22,372 nucleotides of DNA from RGIG250 sp964540025. GTDB lineage: Bacteria; Bacillota; Negativicutes; Selenomonadales; Selenomonadaceae. A program made the position numbers and the translations under genes. The stretch covers positions 1-22,372 of the forward strand of contig CAZIKQ010000029.1 of the NCBI GenBank assembly GCA_964540025.1. The letters run 5' to 3'. Positions 15,204 through 22,372 of this stretch are shown piece by piece (the first letter of the stretch is position 1; the number at the start of each line of letters is the position of its first letter). The notes beneath the pieces are model-generated. The model did no database searches. It worked only from the letters and a program-made list of their open reading frames with translations, and was not told where the DNA came from.

Positions 15204-16193
15204 TTAAACCGTTTCCTGCTCAATCTTTTCCAAAGGCTTTACCTCACGCTGACCGCCGAAGCTCCGCAGGGTGACCCACAGAGGGCTGGCGATAAAGATG
15301 GAGGAGTAGCAGCCGGAAATGAAGCCCACGTTCAGGGCAAAGGCGAAGTCCTTGGTAGTCTCGCCGCCGAACCAGTAGAGGGCCAGGGTGGTGAACAGGC
15401 AGGTAACGACCGTATAGAGTGAGCGGGTCAGCGTCTGATAAATGCTCCGGTTGGCCAGCTGTTCCACATCGCCTCCCCGGCGGAAGTGAACCCGGAGGTT
15501 TTCCCTGATCCGGTCAAAGATGACGATGGTGTCGTTGATGGAGTAACCAACGATTGTCATCAGGGCCGCCACGAAGGAGCTGTCCAGCTGCTTCTGCAGC
15601 AGGGAGAACACGCTGAGCAGGATCAATACGTCGTGGACGAGGGCCAGCACCGCGGCAATGCCGAATTTCCACTCAAAGCGGATGGAGATGTAAAAAACGA
15701 TCAGCACCCAGCTGAGCAAGGTCGCCCAAATCGCGTTCCAGACCAGCTCAGAGCCGATAGCGGCCCCCACCTTTTCCTCCCGGAGCATGGTGAAGCTGCC
15801 CAGCTTGTCCCGAAGGGAAGCCATAACCGCCTTCCGTTCATCCTCCTCCAGGTCGCCGGTCCGGATCATCACGTCCCTTGCGGAGGTAGCGGAGCTGGTT
15901 TCTCCGGAAAGCTGGATGGTGCTGTTGTCCAGCTTGTAATCCTTCAACACATCCCTGACCTCGGTGATGACTACTTCCCTGTCGAACCGCAGGTCGATGA
16001 TCGTCCCGCCGGTAAAATCGATTCCGAAATTAAATCCTTTGGTAAACATGCAAAAGATACCGGGGATGATTACCAGCAGGGAGAGAATGTACCATATTTT
16101 GCGATGACCCACGATGTTAAAGCGCTTGCGGTCCTCTTCCTCCGCTTTCAGCTGGCGGGCCTTTATCCTGGAAAGGCGTTTCTCTTTAGCCAC
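15204..16193 (-). CDS. secF: Protein translocase subunit SecF
   Basis: A 329-residue membrane protein that, with SecD, uses the proton or sodium gradient to help complete protein export through SecYEG. Visible are a basic cytoplasmic start, a first membrane helix (about 32-50), FNFGIDFTGGT marking the SecF periplasmic domain, and the membrane block with VGYSINDTIVIFDRIREN. The length and expected six membrane helices fit the family. The start is a GTG at 16193 that overlaps the secD end by eight bases, with its GGAGG ribosome binding site inside the last secD codons, so the two are coupled. It is the last gene before a strong terminator. Confidence 0.96.
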   Translation of the reverse strand: MAKEKRLSRIKARQLKAEEEDRKRFNIVGHRKIWYILSLLVIIPGIFCMFTKGFNFGIDFTGGTIIDLRFDREVVITEVRDVLKDYKLDNSTIQLSGETSSATSARDVMIRTGDLEEDERKAVMASLRDKLGSFTMLREEKVGAAIGSELVWNAIWATLLSWVLIVFYISIRFEWKFGIAAVLALVHDVLILLSVFSLLQKQLDSSFVAALMTIVGYSINDTIVIFDRIRENLRVHFRRGGDVEQLANRSIYQTLTRSLYTVVTCLFTTLALYWFGGETTKDFAFALNVGFISGCYSSIFIASPLWVTLRSFGGQREVKPLEKIEQETV

Positions 16194-17439
16194 GAGCCAT
16201 CGCCTCCTTTCCGAAGTTCTCCGTGCCGTTAGGCTTTGCCCCGTAGAAATACGGACTGGAGAAAATGTCTGCCCGGATGAGCCGCTTCAGCATATACTGG
16301 GTCAGGGTTATCGCCGTGAACATACTGAGCACCACGCCGAGGCCCAGAGTGATGGCAAAGCCGCGGATGGAGCCGGTGCCGAAGACAAACAGCACCACCG
16401 CCGCGATGATCGTCGTGATATTGGAGTCGATAATGGTGGTAAAGGCCCGGTCAAAACCGGCGTCCATGGAGAGCCTCAGGGACTTGCCCGTGCCGTATTC
16501 CTCCTTGAAATGCTCAAAAATGAGCACATTGGCGTCCACCGCCATACCGATGGAGAGAATACAGCCCGCAATGCCCGGCAGGGTCAGCGTAGCGTCAAGA
16601 AATTTCAGGGAACCCAGCAGCAGCACCGTGTAGGCCATGAGGCTGATGTCAGCAATGAGGCCGATGCCCCGATAGAAGATAAGCATGAAGAGAAGAACCG
16701 CGCTGAGACCGATGGCGAAAGCAAACTGGCTCTTATCCTTGGAGTCCTGCCCCAAGGTAGGCCCAACGGTACGGGTCTCAATGATGTTCATCTTCACCGG
16801 TAGCGCGCCGCTGCGAAGGAGAATCGCCAGATTGTGAGCCTCCTCCAGCGTCCGGGAGCCGGTGATGACCGCCCGGCCGCCGGTAATGGCTTCATTGACC
16901 CGAGGAGCGGTCAGGACGACTCCGTCCAGCAGGATGGAAATAGTCCGGCCCACATTTTTGCGGGTCAGGTCGGCAAACTTCTCGCCGCCCTCCGGAGAAA
17001 ATTCCAGTCCAACCAGATTTTGGCCGTTCTGATCAGTCTGCTCCTTGGCGTCCTTCAGGTCAGTGCCGGTGAGAACAGTGGTACCGGCTTCATCCTTGAA
17101 TTCCAGCATTGCCGTCTTGCCGATAACGTTGATGGCCTTGTCCGGATCTTTGATGCCCGGCAGCTCGATGATAATGCGGCGGTCACCCTGACGCTGGATA
17201 ATCGGCTCCGTGAGGCCCAGCTCATTGACGCGCTTTTCCATAATGCGGACTACGTGGCCCATGGCATCTTCATTGACAGCTGCCTCCGCGGTATCCTCCG
17301 CCTCCAGCACCACGTGGGTACCGCCTTGCAGATCCAGCCCCTGGCGGATAGAGAATGCCAGCGGCTTTACAAAGGCGAAGAAAACGCCTACCACCAGGGC
17401 AATCGTCACCAGGAGCTGAATCAAACTGGATTTTTTCAA
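16186..17439 (-). CDS. secD: Protein translocase subunit SecD
   Basis: A 417-residue partner of SecF in the Sec accessory complex. It has one N-terminal membrane helix (about 7-27), then RQGLDLQGGTHVVLEAE, the start of the SecD periplasmic domain, and a C-terminal membrane block with GIAGCILSIGMAVDANVL, which carries the conserved Asp for ion coupling. It is shorter than the Escherichia coli protein, as in many Bacillota and Clostridia-like lineages. The start is a TTG at 17439 (encoding MKKSSLIQ) with GGGAG eight bases before it. It begins 16 bases after the cyclo-ligase stop. Confidence 0.96.
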   Translation of the reverse strand: MKKSSLIQLLVTIALVVGVFFAFVKPLAFSIRQGLDLQGGTHVVLEAEDTAEAAVNEDAMGHVVRIMEKRVNELGLTEPIIQRQGDRRIIIELPGIKDPDKAINVIGKTAMLEFKDEAGTTVLTGTDLKDAKEQTDQNGQNLVGLEFSPEGGEKFADLTRKNVGRTISILLDGVVLTAPRVNEAITGGRAVITGSRTLEEAHNLAILLRSGALPVKMNIIETRTVGPTLGQDSKDKSQFAFAIGLSAVLLFMLIFYRGIGLIADISLMAYTVLLLGSLKFLDATLTLPGIAGCILSIGMAVDANVLIFEHFKEEYGTGKSLRLSMDAGFDRAFTTIIDSNITTIIAAVVLFVFGTGSIRGFAITLGLGVVLSMFTAITLTQYMLKRLIRADIFSSPYFYGAKPNGTENFGKEAMARG

Positions 17440-17455
17440 CTCGGTTCTCCCTTTC

Positions 17456-18040
17456 TCATTTAATTTCTAATGTATTGTTCTCCGTAAAAACGGCGTCAAC
17501 CTGCTGATCGTGCTCCTCCCGGGGAAAGTCCTCCCCGGGAAAAATCTGGCAGTCAAAGACCGCCGCCAGCCGGAAAGCATTACCGGCCCTTACCAGATAG
17601 CGGTCGTAGAAGCCTCCCCCCATGCCCAGCCGGTAACCATCCTCGCTGAAGGCCACCGCCGGAACGATTACGCAGTCAAGCTCCTCCGGAGGAATTATTT
17701 CCCTGGCCGCCTCCCTCACCGTGGGGATATTAAAATCTCCCGGCGCCAGGTCAGCAAAGGACTTCAGCTCCACCGCCTCCATCCTCCCCGGCCCGGTAAC
17801 CAGAGGCAGCGCCACTCGCTTTCCCAGCTCCAGCAGCTGGCGGAGAATGTCCTCCATCTCCACCTCGTCCTTCATGGAGAAAAAGCCCAGCACCGTTCCT
17901 GCCGACAGGAGCCGCTCGTCCGACAGGAGCCGCCCGGCGATCAGCCTGCTTTTCTCCCGCCGCAGGCCGTCAGGAATACTGCGGCGGCGGCGGAGCGCCT
18001 CTTTGCGGAACAGCTTCTTTCTGCCGGCAACCGCCGTCAT
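17456..18040 (-). CDS. ygfA: 5-formyltetrahydrofolate cyclo-ligase
   Basis: A 194-residue soluble enzyme that converts 5-formyl-THF and ATP to 5,10-methenyl-THF, returning a stored folate form to one-carbon metabolism. Diagnostic segments are the basic N-terminus RKEALRRRR, the LGFFSMKDEVEME strand region, and the signature VPAVAFSEDGYRLGMGGG with FYDRYL. The ATG at 18040 shares its A with the yajC TGA (TGATG), so it is likely translated by coupling. Its position between yajC and secD is a shared transcription unit, not a functional link to export that I can show. Confidence 0.94.
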   Translation of the reverse strand: MTAVAGRKKLFRKEALRRRRSIPDGLRREKSRLIAGRLLSDERLLSAGTVLGFFSMKDEVEMEDILRQLLELGKRVALPLVTGPGRMEAVELKSFADLAPGDFNIPTVREAAREIIPPEELDCVIVPAVAFSEDGYRLGMGGGFYDRYLVRAGNAFRLAAVFDCQIFPGEDFPREEHDQQVDAVFTENNTLEIK

Positions 18041-18378
18041 CACTTGTCCAGACCTGCCTCTTTCTCATTGAGGCGGAGCTCGTCCTCCATCCCCAGCTCT
18101 TCCTTGCCCTGAGAAATGTTCTTCTGAATAGCGGCCCGGGAAACCTTGATAACTACCTTGTCGGTGATCTTCAGGCTGATGACATTGTCCTTTATGTCTT
18201 GAATTTCCCCGAAAATACCGCCGATGGTAACGACCCGGTTTCCCTTATGGAGCCCGGCCAGCATTTTCTTCCGGCGGGTCTCCTCGTTTTTGCCGGGGCG
18301 GTACACCAAAAAGTAGAAAATAAACGCCATGCCGATAGCCGGGATATAAGTGACAAAATAATTAAGTACTGTCTCCAT
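18040..18378 (-). CDS. yajC: YajC, Sec accessory membrane protein
   Basis: A 112-residue small membrane protein of the SecDF-YajC complex. It has one N-terminal membrane helix (about 8-26) and the family signature RRKKMLAGLHKGNRVVTIGGI, read here as RRKKMLAGL then KGNRVVTIGGIFG, followed by a soluble tail of mixed charge. The ATG at 18378 has a strong GGAGG seven bases upstream. It heads the yajC-cyclo-ligase-secD-secF run. A weak TTGGCA/TAGATA pair with 16-base spacing lies just upstream, so the run may have its own promoter besides read-through from tgt. Confidence 0.95.
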   Translation of the reverse strand: METVLNYFVTYIPAIGMAFIFYFLVYRPGKNEETRRKKMLAGLHKGNRVVTIGGIFGEIQDIKDNVISLKITDKVVIKVSRAAIQKNISQGKEELGMEDELRLNEKEAGLDK

Positions 18379-18433
18379 TCCTTAACCTCCAAAATTTAGT
18401 ATATCTAATTTCGGCAGAAAACCTGCCAATCCC

Positions 18434-18560
18434 TCTCAGTCACCTTCGGTGACAGCTCCCCCAGAGGAGGAGTCAAGGGGTTCGTCCTTGCCTCTCCCTC
18501 ATGCCGTCAGCCCTGACGGAAAAGGCTTATGTCACCACTCAGCTCCTCTACAGGGGAGCC
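18434..18560. repeat. Degenerate twin-hairpin repeat locus overlapping the tgt 3' end
   Basis: The same family as at 25-135: CTCAGTCACC/GGTGAC hairpin (18439-18444 with 18448-18453) followed by GCTCCC, then CCGTCAG/CTGACGG (18504-18510 with 18513-18519), and finally GCTCCTCT/AGGGGAGC (18542-18549 with 18552-18559). The last hairpin contains the tgt stop codon (18548-18550). No gene lies between tgt and yajC. Confidence 0.65.
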
Positions 18561-19693
18561 GTGGCCTGTTTCCCTCCAGGCTTATAATTTTCCAAAAACT
18601 CCCGGCGGAATTCTCCGAACCGTCCTTCAATTATCGCCTGCCTCATGTCCCGCATAAACTGACAGAGGAAGAAAAGATTGTGCAGGGACAGGAGCCGCAG
18701 ACCGAACATCTCTCCCCCCCGGAAAAGGTGTCTGATATAGGCGCGGGTGTAACCGTTGCGGCAGGCATAGCAGCCGCAGCCCTCCTCCAGGGGCCGCTCG
18801 TCCTCCGTGTACTCGCTGTTCTTGATTACGATGCGCCCGGCATGAACCATCGCCATCCCGTTTCTCGCCACCCTGGTGGGAAAAACGCAGTCAAACATAT
18901 CTATGCCCCGGGCAACACCCTCCAGGAGGTAATCGGGAGTACCTACGCCCATAAGATAGCGGGGCTTATCCTTCGGCAAAAGCTCCAGGGTGTAATCAAG
19001 CATCTCATTCATTAGCTCCGGCGGCTCTCCCACCGAAAGCCCCCCTACCGCGTAGCCGGGAAAGTCCAGCTCAATCAGCGCCTCCGCGCTGTAGCGGCGA
19101 AGCTCCTTGTACATACCCCCCTGAACGATCCCAAAGAGACCCTGCCTCTCCGCTCCCTCCATTGATTTTTTTGAGCGGACCGCCCAGCGGGTAGTCCGCT
19201 CAGCCGACTGCTTCGTGTACTCAAAATCCGCCGGATACGGCACGCATTCGTCAAAGGCCATAACGATGTCCGACCCCAAATCCCTCTGTACCTTCATGGA
19301 AATCTCCGGGGAGAGAAATTTCCTTGAACCGTCCAGATGGGAGCGGAAGGTGACCCCCTCCTCGGTTATCTTGCGGAGCTCTCCCAGGGAAAAAACCTGA
19401 AAGCCGCCGCTGTCAGTAAGGATTCCCCGGGGCCAATGCATGAATTTATGGAGCCCCCCGGCCTTCTTCACCAGCTCCGAACCGGGCCGGAGAAACAAGT
19501 GATATGTATTGCTGAGGATGATACCGGCGCCAATATCCAGCAGTTCCTCCGGAGATACCCCCTTAACGCTGGCCTGAGTTCCCACCGGCATGAAAATCGG
19601 GGTGGGAAAACTGCCGTGGGGAGTATGGATCATTCCGGCCCGGGCACCGGTTTTCTCATCTTTGGCAATCAGCTCGTATTTTATGGCAGGCAC
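18548..19693 (-). CDS. tgt: tRNA-guanine transglycosylase (queuine/preQ1)
   Basis: A 381-residue enzyme that swaps guanine 34 for preQ1 in GUN-anticodon tRNAs, the base-exchange step of queuosine synthesis. Visible: SNTYHL (61-66), the catalytic acid in LTDSGGFQVFSL (Asp94), GYAVGGLSVGE in the substrate pocket, the MFDCVFPTR segment with the active-site Asp, and a zinc site Cys306, Cys308, Cys311, His338. The start is a GTG at 19693 with AGGAG seven bases before it. The gene begins 15 bases after the rimO stop. Its last codons and stop lie in a palindromic repeat, so the extreme C-terminus (ATAPL) may be repeat-derived. Confidence 0.97.
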   Translation of the reverse strand: MPAIKYELIAKDEKTGARAGMIHTPHGSFPTPIFMPVGTQASVKGVSPEELLDIGAGIILSNTYHLFLRPGSELVKKAGGLHKFMHWPRGILTDSGGFQVFSLGELRKITEEGVTFRSHLDGSRKFLSPEISMKVQRDLGSDIVMAFDECVPYPADFEYTKQSAERTTRWAVRSKKSMEGAERQGLFGIVQGGMYKELRRYSAEALIELDFPGYAVGGLSVGEPPELMNEMLDYTLELLPKDKPRYLMGVGTPDYLLEGVARGIDMFDCVFPTRVARNGMAMVHAGRIVIKNSEYTEDERPLEEGCGCYACRNGYTRAYIRHLFRGGEMFGLRLLSLHNLFFLCQFMRDMRQAIIEGRFGEFRREFLENYKPGGKQATAPL

Positions 19694-19708
19694 TAAATAA
19701 CTCCTATA

Positions 19709-21058
19709 CTACTCATTAACTCTTTCCGAGACCACATCATAGGCAAAACCGGCAACCGCCCGCACCCGGACGATATCACCGGGCTGGGAATCCTCGTCCC
19801 CTTCCAGGTAGACGCTGCCGTCCACATCCGGGGCCTCCCGATAGGAGCGGCCGTAGACCACATTTTCATCTCGGCCCTCATCATCTATCTCCCGTCCTTC
19901 AACCAGGAGGTCAAGCTCCCGGCCCGCCAGGGACTGATTTATTTCCTCGCTGATTTTCGCCTGCAAGGCCATCAGGTCGTGATAACGCTCCTCCATGACC
20001 GCCTCCGCCACCTGGTCAGGCAAATCATAGGCTGGAGTCCCCTCCTCCCGAGAGTAGGTAAACACCCCCAGCTTGTCAAAGCGCATCTCCTCTACAAACT
20101 TCCGCAGGGTCTGATACTGCTCCTCCGTCTCCCCGGGGAAACCCACGATAAAAGTCGAACGGATTGCCACCCCGGGAATTTTCTCCCGAAGCTTCTTTAT
20201 CAAGGTCCGCATTCCCTCATTCGTATCGGGGCGGCGCATATTCCTGAGCACCATATCGTCTCCGTGCTGAAGGGGCAAATCAACATATTTTACGACCTTC
20301 GGCTCCCGGGCGATCGTCTCGATAAGCTCATCGTTAAAGAATCTGGGGTAGGAGTAAAGGACCCTTATCCAATCCAGCTTTTCGATCCGGCACAGGGACC
20401 GGAGAAGTTGCGCCAGCTTCGGCTCCCCGTAAAGGTCTTTACCGTAGCTGGCTGTATCCTGCGCCAGAAGAATTATCTCCCGGACGCCCTTTTTCACCAG
20501 CCCCTCCGCTTCTTTTACGATATCTTCAATGGAACGGCTCCGCAGCCGTCCTCTGATAAGAGGAATGGCGCAGAAAGCGCAGCGGTTGTCACAGCCCTCG
20601 GCAATTTTCAGATACGCCGTGTAGGAAGGCGTCGTAAGGAGCCGGGGGGTATCCGCCTGGTAGAGGAGCTTATCTTCCCCCGTCAGAACTACCCGGTGCC
20701 CGGCTAATGCTTCCTCCACTGCCTCCATGATCCGGTCGCAGGCCCCGGTGCCGATAATGGCATCCGCCTCCGGCAGCTCCTCCAGCAGCTCCTTCCCATA
20801 CCGCTGAGACAGACAGCCGGCCACGATAAGCGCCCGGCATTTTCCAACGCCCGCCGTCTTGTATTCCGCCATGGAAAGAACAGTGGTGATCGCCTCTTCC
20901 TTGGCCGACTCGATAAAGGCACAGGTATTGACGATAAGGATATCTGCCTCCGCCGGCTCCTGAATTACTTCGCTCCCGGATTCCTGCAAAAGGCCCAGCA
21001 TAACTTCCGTATCGATAAGATTCTTTGCGCAGCCCAGACTGACAAATCCCGCTTTCAC
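19709..21058 (-). CDS. rimO: Ribosomal protein S12 methylthiotransferase RimO
   Basis: A 449-residue radical SAM enzyme that adds a methylthio group to the conserved Asp of ribosomal protein S12. The N-terminal cluster-binding cysteines are Cys10 (VSLGCAKN), Cys46 (NTCAF) and Cys82 (AGCLSQRY). The radical SAM site is Cys156, Cys160, Cys163 (EGCDNRCAFC). A TRAM-like domain closes the protein (about 385-449). The VSLGCAKNLIDTE opening and RDEN...YGRSYREAPDVDG near the end separate it from MiaB. The GTG at 21058 has AGGAGGGGA at good spacing; an earlier GTG at 21088 would place that site inside the gene. It follows the substrate-binding protein gene by 32 bases. Confidence 0.95.
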   Translation of the reverse strand: MKAGFVSLGCAKNLIDTEVMLGLLQESGSEVIQEPAEADILIVNTCAFIESAKEEAITTVLSMAEYKTAGVGKCRALIVAGCLSQRYGKELLEELPEADAIIGTGACDRIMEAVEEALAGHRVVLTGEDKLLYQADTPRLLTTPSYTAYLKIAEGCDNRCAFCAIPLIRGRLRSRSIEDIVKEAEGLVKKGVREIILLAQDTASYGKDLYGEPKLAQLLRSLCRIEKLDWIRVLYSYPRFFNDELIETIAREPKVVKYVDLPLQHGDDMVLRNMRRPDTNEGMRTLIKKLREKIPGVAIRSTFIVGFPGETEEQYQTLRKFVEEMRFDKLGVFTYSREEGTPAYDLPDQVAEAVMEERYHDLMALQAKISEEINQSLAGRELDLLVEGREIDDEGRDENVVYGRSYREAPDVDGSVYLEGDEDSQPGDIVRVRAVAGFAYDVVSERVNE

Positions 21059-21090
21059 TCCTGCTCCCCTCCTTTTCCGTCCGCTCACGG

Positions 21091-22122
21091 TTACTTCATC
21101 CTTACCTCTTTGACCCAGCGGTCAAGGGTTTTCTGCCGCTCCTCCGCCGCCAGCGGCTTCTCCGGCTGTTCAAAAAGCACGTGCCCCTTCCCCACGAAAG
21201 CCTTAGTCGTCATGGCCGTGGGATTCGTAGGCATATAGAAAAGGTCATGGCTTCTCATTACCAGGACCGCCTCATCCGTAAACAGCCAATCGGCAAAAGC
21301 CGTCACCAGGGCTGACTTTCCACCGGAAGAAGTGATCCCCACTCCCGTCATCACATAGGAGGTTCCATCCTCAGGCCAGATGAGCCGCAGAGGATAGCCC
21401 TGCCCAATGTAGCGGACAGCCTCGCTGCCGCAGGCGATAACCACATCCGCCTCTCCCATGCCGGCCATCCTAGCCGGAGTTGAAAGGTATTTAGCATACT
21501 GGATTATCCGGGGATGGAGCCGTTTGAAAAAAGCAAGGGTCCTGTCCTCCCCGTAAGTATTGGAAAGACACACAAAAAGCTCCGCCGACGCTGACGCCGC
21601 CGGAAAATCCGTCATTGCCAATCTGGTATTGGGGGGAAGCGTTTCCAATTCCCCCCAGGTCAGAGGCAGAGATTTAAGGGATTTGCAGTAATCGCTGTTG
21701 AGGGCAATGACCATCGGGTCATACCAAACGCCCACATAGGCATCATTCGGCCCATGGAACAACTCATGCACCTGATCGGAAGCTTCGCTGACATAGGGAA
21801 CAAACCCTCCGGCAGCCGTTACCTGCCTCAGGGTTTCCCCATCGGCCAGCACCATTTCCCCCCGCTTGTCCCGCACACGCTCTAAAAGCTCGCGCCTTTC
21901 CACCGGAACAAACTCCGGCTTCACCCCGGTGAGCCGGCCATATTCCTCCGCCAATGGGGCAACCGCCGCCACCGGCAGAGTCGTGAGAACCGTAAACCGT
22001 CCTCCATCCTTCGCTCCCCGCTGGCTGTCAGCATAGAGCCAGGACATAAACGGCAACAGGAATACTGTCGCTGCCAGCACTGCGGCAAAGGCAATAATTC
22101 CCCGCTTACTCCTTCGCTTCAT
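21091..22122 (-). CDS. Orphan ABC-type substrate-binding protein (iron/Fbp-like fold)
   Basis: A 343-residue extracytoplasmic solute-binding protein of the type 2 periplasmic fold, closest in feel to Fe(III)- or polyamine-type binders. An N-terminal basic stretch and hydrophobic helix (about 9-30, ending MSWLYA) form a signal peptide or anchor; no lipobox Cys is present. Supporting segments are FTVLTTLPVAAVAPLAEEY, VGVWYDPMVIALNSDYCKS with LPLTWGELETL, and a C-terminal GITSSGGKSALVTAFADWL. No permease or ATPase gene is nearby, so its transporter, if any, is elsewhere; a sensory or chaperone role is also possible. The ATG at 22122 has AAGAAGG six bases upstream. It is the first gene behind the promoter at 22225-22254 and is probably cotranscribed with rimO and tgt. 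The ligand is unknown. Confidence 0.82.
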   Translation of the reverse strand: MKRRSKRGIIAFAAVLAATVFLLPFMSWLYADSQRGAKDGGRFTVLTTLPVAAVAPLAEEYGRLTGVKPEFVPVERRELLERVRDKRGEMVLADGETLRQVTAAGGFVPYVSEASDQVHELFHGPNDAYVGVWYDPMVIALNSDYCKSLKSLPLTWGELETLPPNTRLAMTDFPAASASAELFVCLSNTYGEDRTLAFFKRLHPRIIQYAKYLSTPARMAGMGEADVVIACGSEAVRYIGQGYPLRLIWPEDGTSYVMTGVGITSSGGKSALVTAFADWLFTDEAVLVMRSHDLFYMPTNPTAMTTKAFVGKGHVLFEQPEKPLAAEERQKTLDRWVKEVRMK

Positions 22123-22140
22123 AAAAAGCCTTCTTTATGA

Positions 22141-22194
22141 CAACGGTCTTTGACCGTTGAATTTCTGATACAAGGGAATTGTCAGCCAATTCCC
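22141..22194 (-). promoter_or_regulatory. Structured leader with two perfect palindromes
   Basis: CAACGGTC and GACCGTTG (22141-22148 with 22152-22159, three-base loop), and GGGAATTG and CAATTCCC (22174-22181 with 22187-22194, five-base loop) lie in the predicted 5' untranslated region. Neither is followed by a T-run on the minus strand, so they are not plain terminators. Diverged copies of both occur in order upstream of uspA. They could be RNA structures, operators, or a dispersed repeat. Confidence 0.5.
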
Positions 22195-22224
22195 TGAAGT
22201 CTGCACTGTCAAACATATTGTCTT

Positions 22225-22254
22225 ATTATAAGGCTAAAGGGCTATAAATTGCAA
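22225..22254 (-). promoter_or_regulatory. Promoter of the substrate-binding protein-rimO-tgt unit
   Basis: TTGCAA (22254-22249 on the minus strand) and TATAAT (22230-22225) are 18 bases apart. Transcription would start near 22218, giving a leader of about 95 bases before the ATG at 22122. Confidence 0.7.
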
Positions 22255-22260
22255 GGCTAA

Positions 22261-22290
22261 TTCTATGCCTATATCATAACAGGCATAGAA
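22261..22290. repeat. Perfect 10-bp inverted repeat behind the rRNA terminator
   Basis: TTCTATGCCT (22261-22270) and AGGCATAGAA (22281-22290) pair perfectly around a ten-base loop. Its rightmost A residues are shared with the T-run of the 5S terminator. It may be a back-up terminator or a processing structure. Confidence 0.55.
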
Positions 22291-22318
22291 AAAGACCACC
22301 CGTAAGAGTGGTCTCTTT
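22288..22318 (-). terminator. Terminator of the rRNA operon
   Basis: On the minus strand AGACCAC and GTGGTCT form a 7-bp stem with an eight-base loop, followed by TTTTTC. It lies directly after the 5S rRNA 3' end. Confidence 0.8.
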
Positions 22319-22324
22319 TGTAAT

Positions 22325-22372
22325 CAGCGGCTATCTATCCTCCCGGGCCGTCGCCAGCCAAGTACTTTCAAC
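22325..22372 (-). rRNA. rrf: 5S ribosomal RNA, 3' part, cut by the window edge
   Basis: The last 48 or so bases of a 5S rRNA: on the minus strand AGTACTTGGCTGGCGACGGC and CCGGGAGGATAGATAGCCGC match the conserved helix IV/loop E region and 3' strand of bacterial 5S. The 3' end is placed by analogy and may be off by a few bases. A terminator follows. The 5' part, and presumably 23S and 16S genes, lie beyond the right edge. Confidence 0.82.

Noticed and set aside
22141..22159. GGTCAAA within the palindrome as a CtsR heat-shock operator
   Set aside because: CtsR sites are direct repeats of the heptamer; here a single heptamer sits in an inverted repeat.

Overview
The window reads as a piece of a Bacillota chromosome, possibly a gut anaerobe of the Negativicutes; that finer placement is a guess from gene content and style. 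The support is the separate secD and secF genes behind yajC, the adjacent lepA-hemW pair, strong AGGAGG-type ribosome binding sites, frequent GTG/TTG starts, and twin-hairpin palindromic repeats of a kind common in gut Firmicutes. Every gene found lies on the minus strand, so transcription runs from right to left. It begins with the 3' end of a 5S rRNA (and so presumably an rRNA operon) at the right edge.

Right to left: the 5S rRNA tail and its terminator (22288-22372); a TTGCAA/TATAAT promoter; a leader with two perfect palindromes; an orphan ABC-type substrate-binding protein; rimO; tgt; a palindromic repeat that supplies the tgt stop codon; then yajC, 5-formyl-THF cyclo-ligase, secD and secF, tightly packed and closed by a long terminator (15119-15187). 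A type III restriction-modification operon follows (small ORF, mod, res; 10318-15094). Its mod reading frame is broken at a run of six A. Next come lepA (with a 10-N assembly gap), hemW, tRNA-Ala(GGC) and a decayed MATE-family transporter gene. Then comes an AT-rich island with an AAA ATPase gene overlapping a cytoplasmic subtilisin-like protease gene. This arrangement matches the IetAS anti-phage/plasmid-stability pair. The left end holds a universal stress protein, an orphan ComEA-like DNA-binding protein, and a second locus of the twin-hairpin repeat.

Functionally, the G+C-rich genes are housekeeping: translation (rimO, tgt, lepA, tRNA), protein export (yajC-secD-secF), folate and heme-related functions. 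The two AT-richer blocks inserted among them are defence cassettes. The type III system should methylate and cut DNA if Mod is made full length. The ATPase-protease pair is a second, mechanistically separate defence candidate. Its promoter carries two GGGACAAAT boxes exactly 20 bp apart, and the ATPase ends in a helix-turn-helix-like segment, so autoregulation is a reasonable hypothesis.

Three reading frames are disturbed: the MATE gene (a one-base loss in an A/T run plus an internal deletion), mod (one base short at an A6 run) and lepA (10 Ns where 5 bases fit). Some or all of these may be draft-assembly errors, so conclusions about gene inactivation or phase variation must be read with that in mind.
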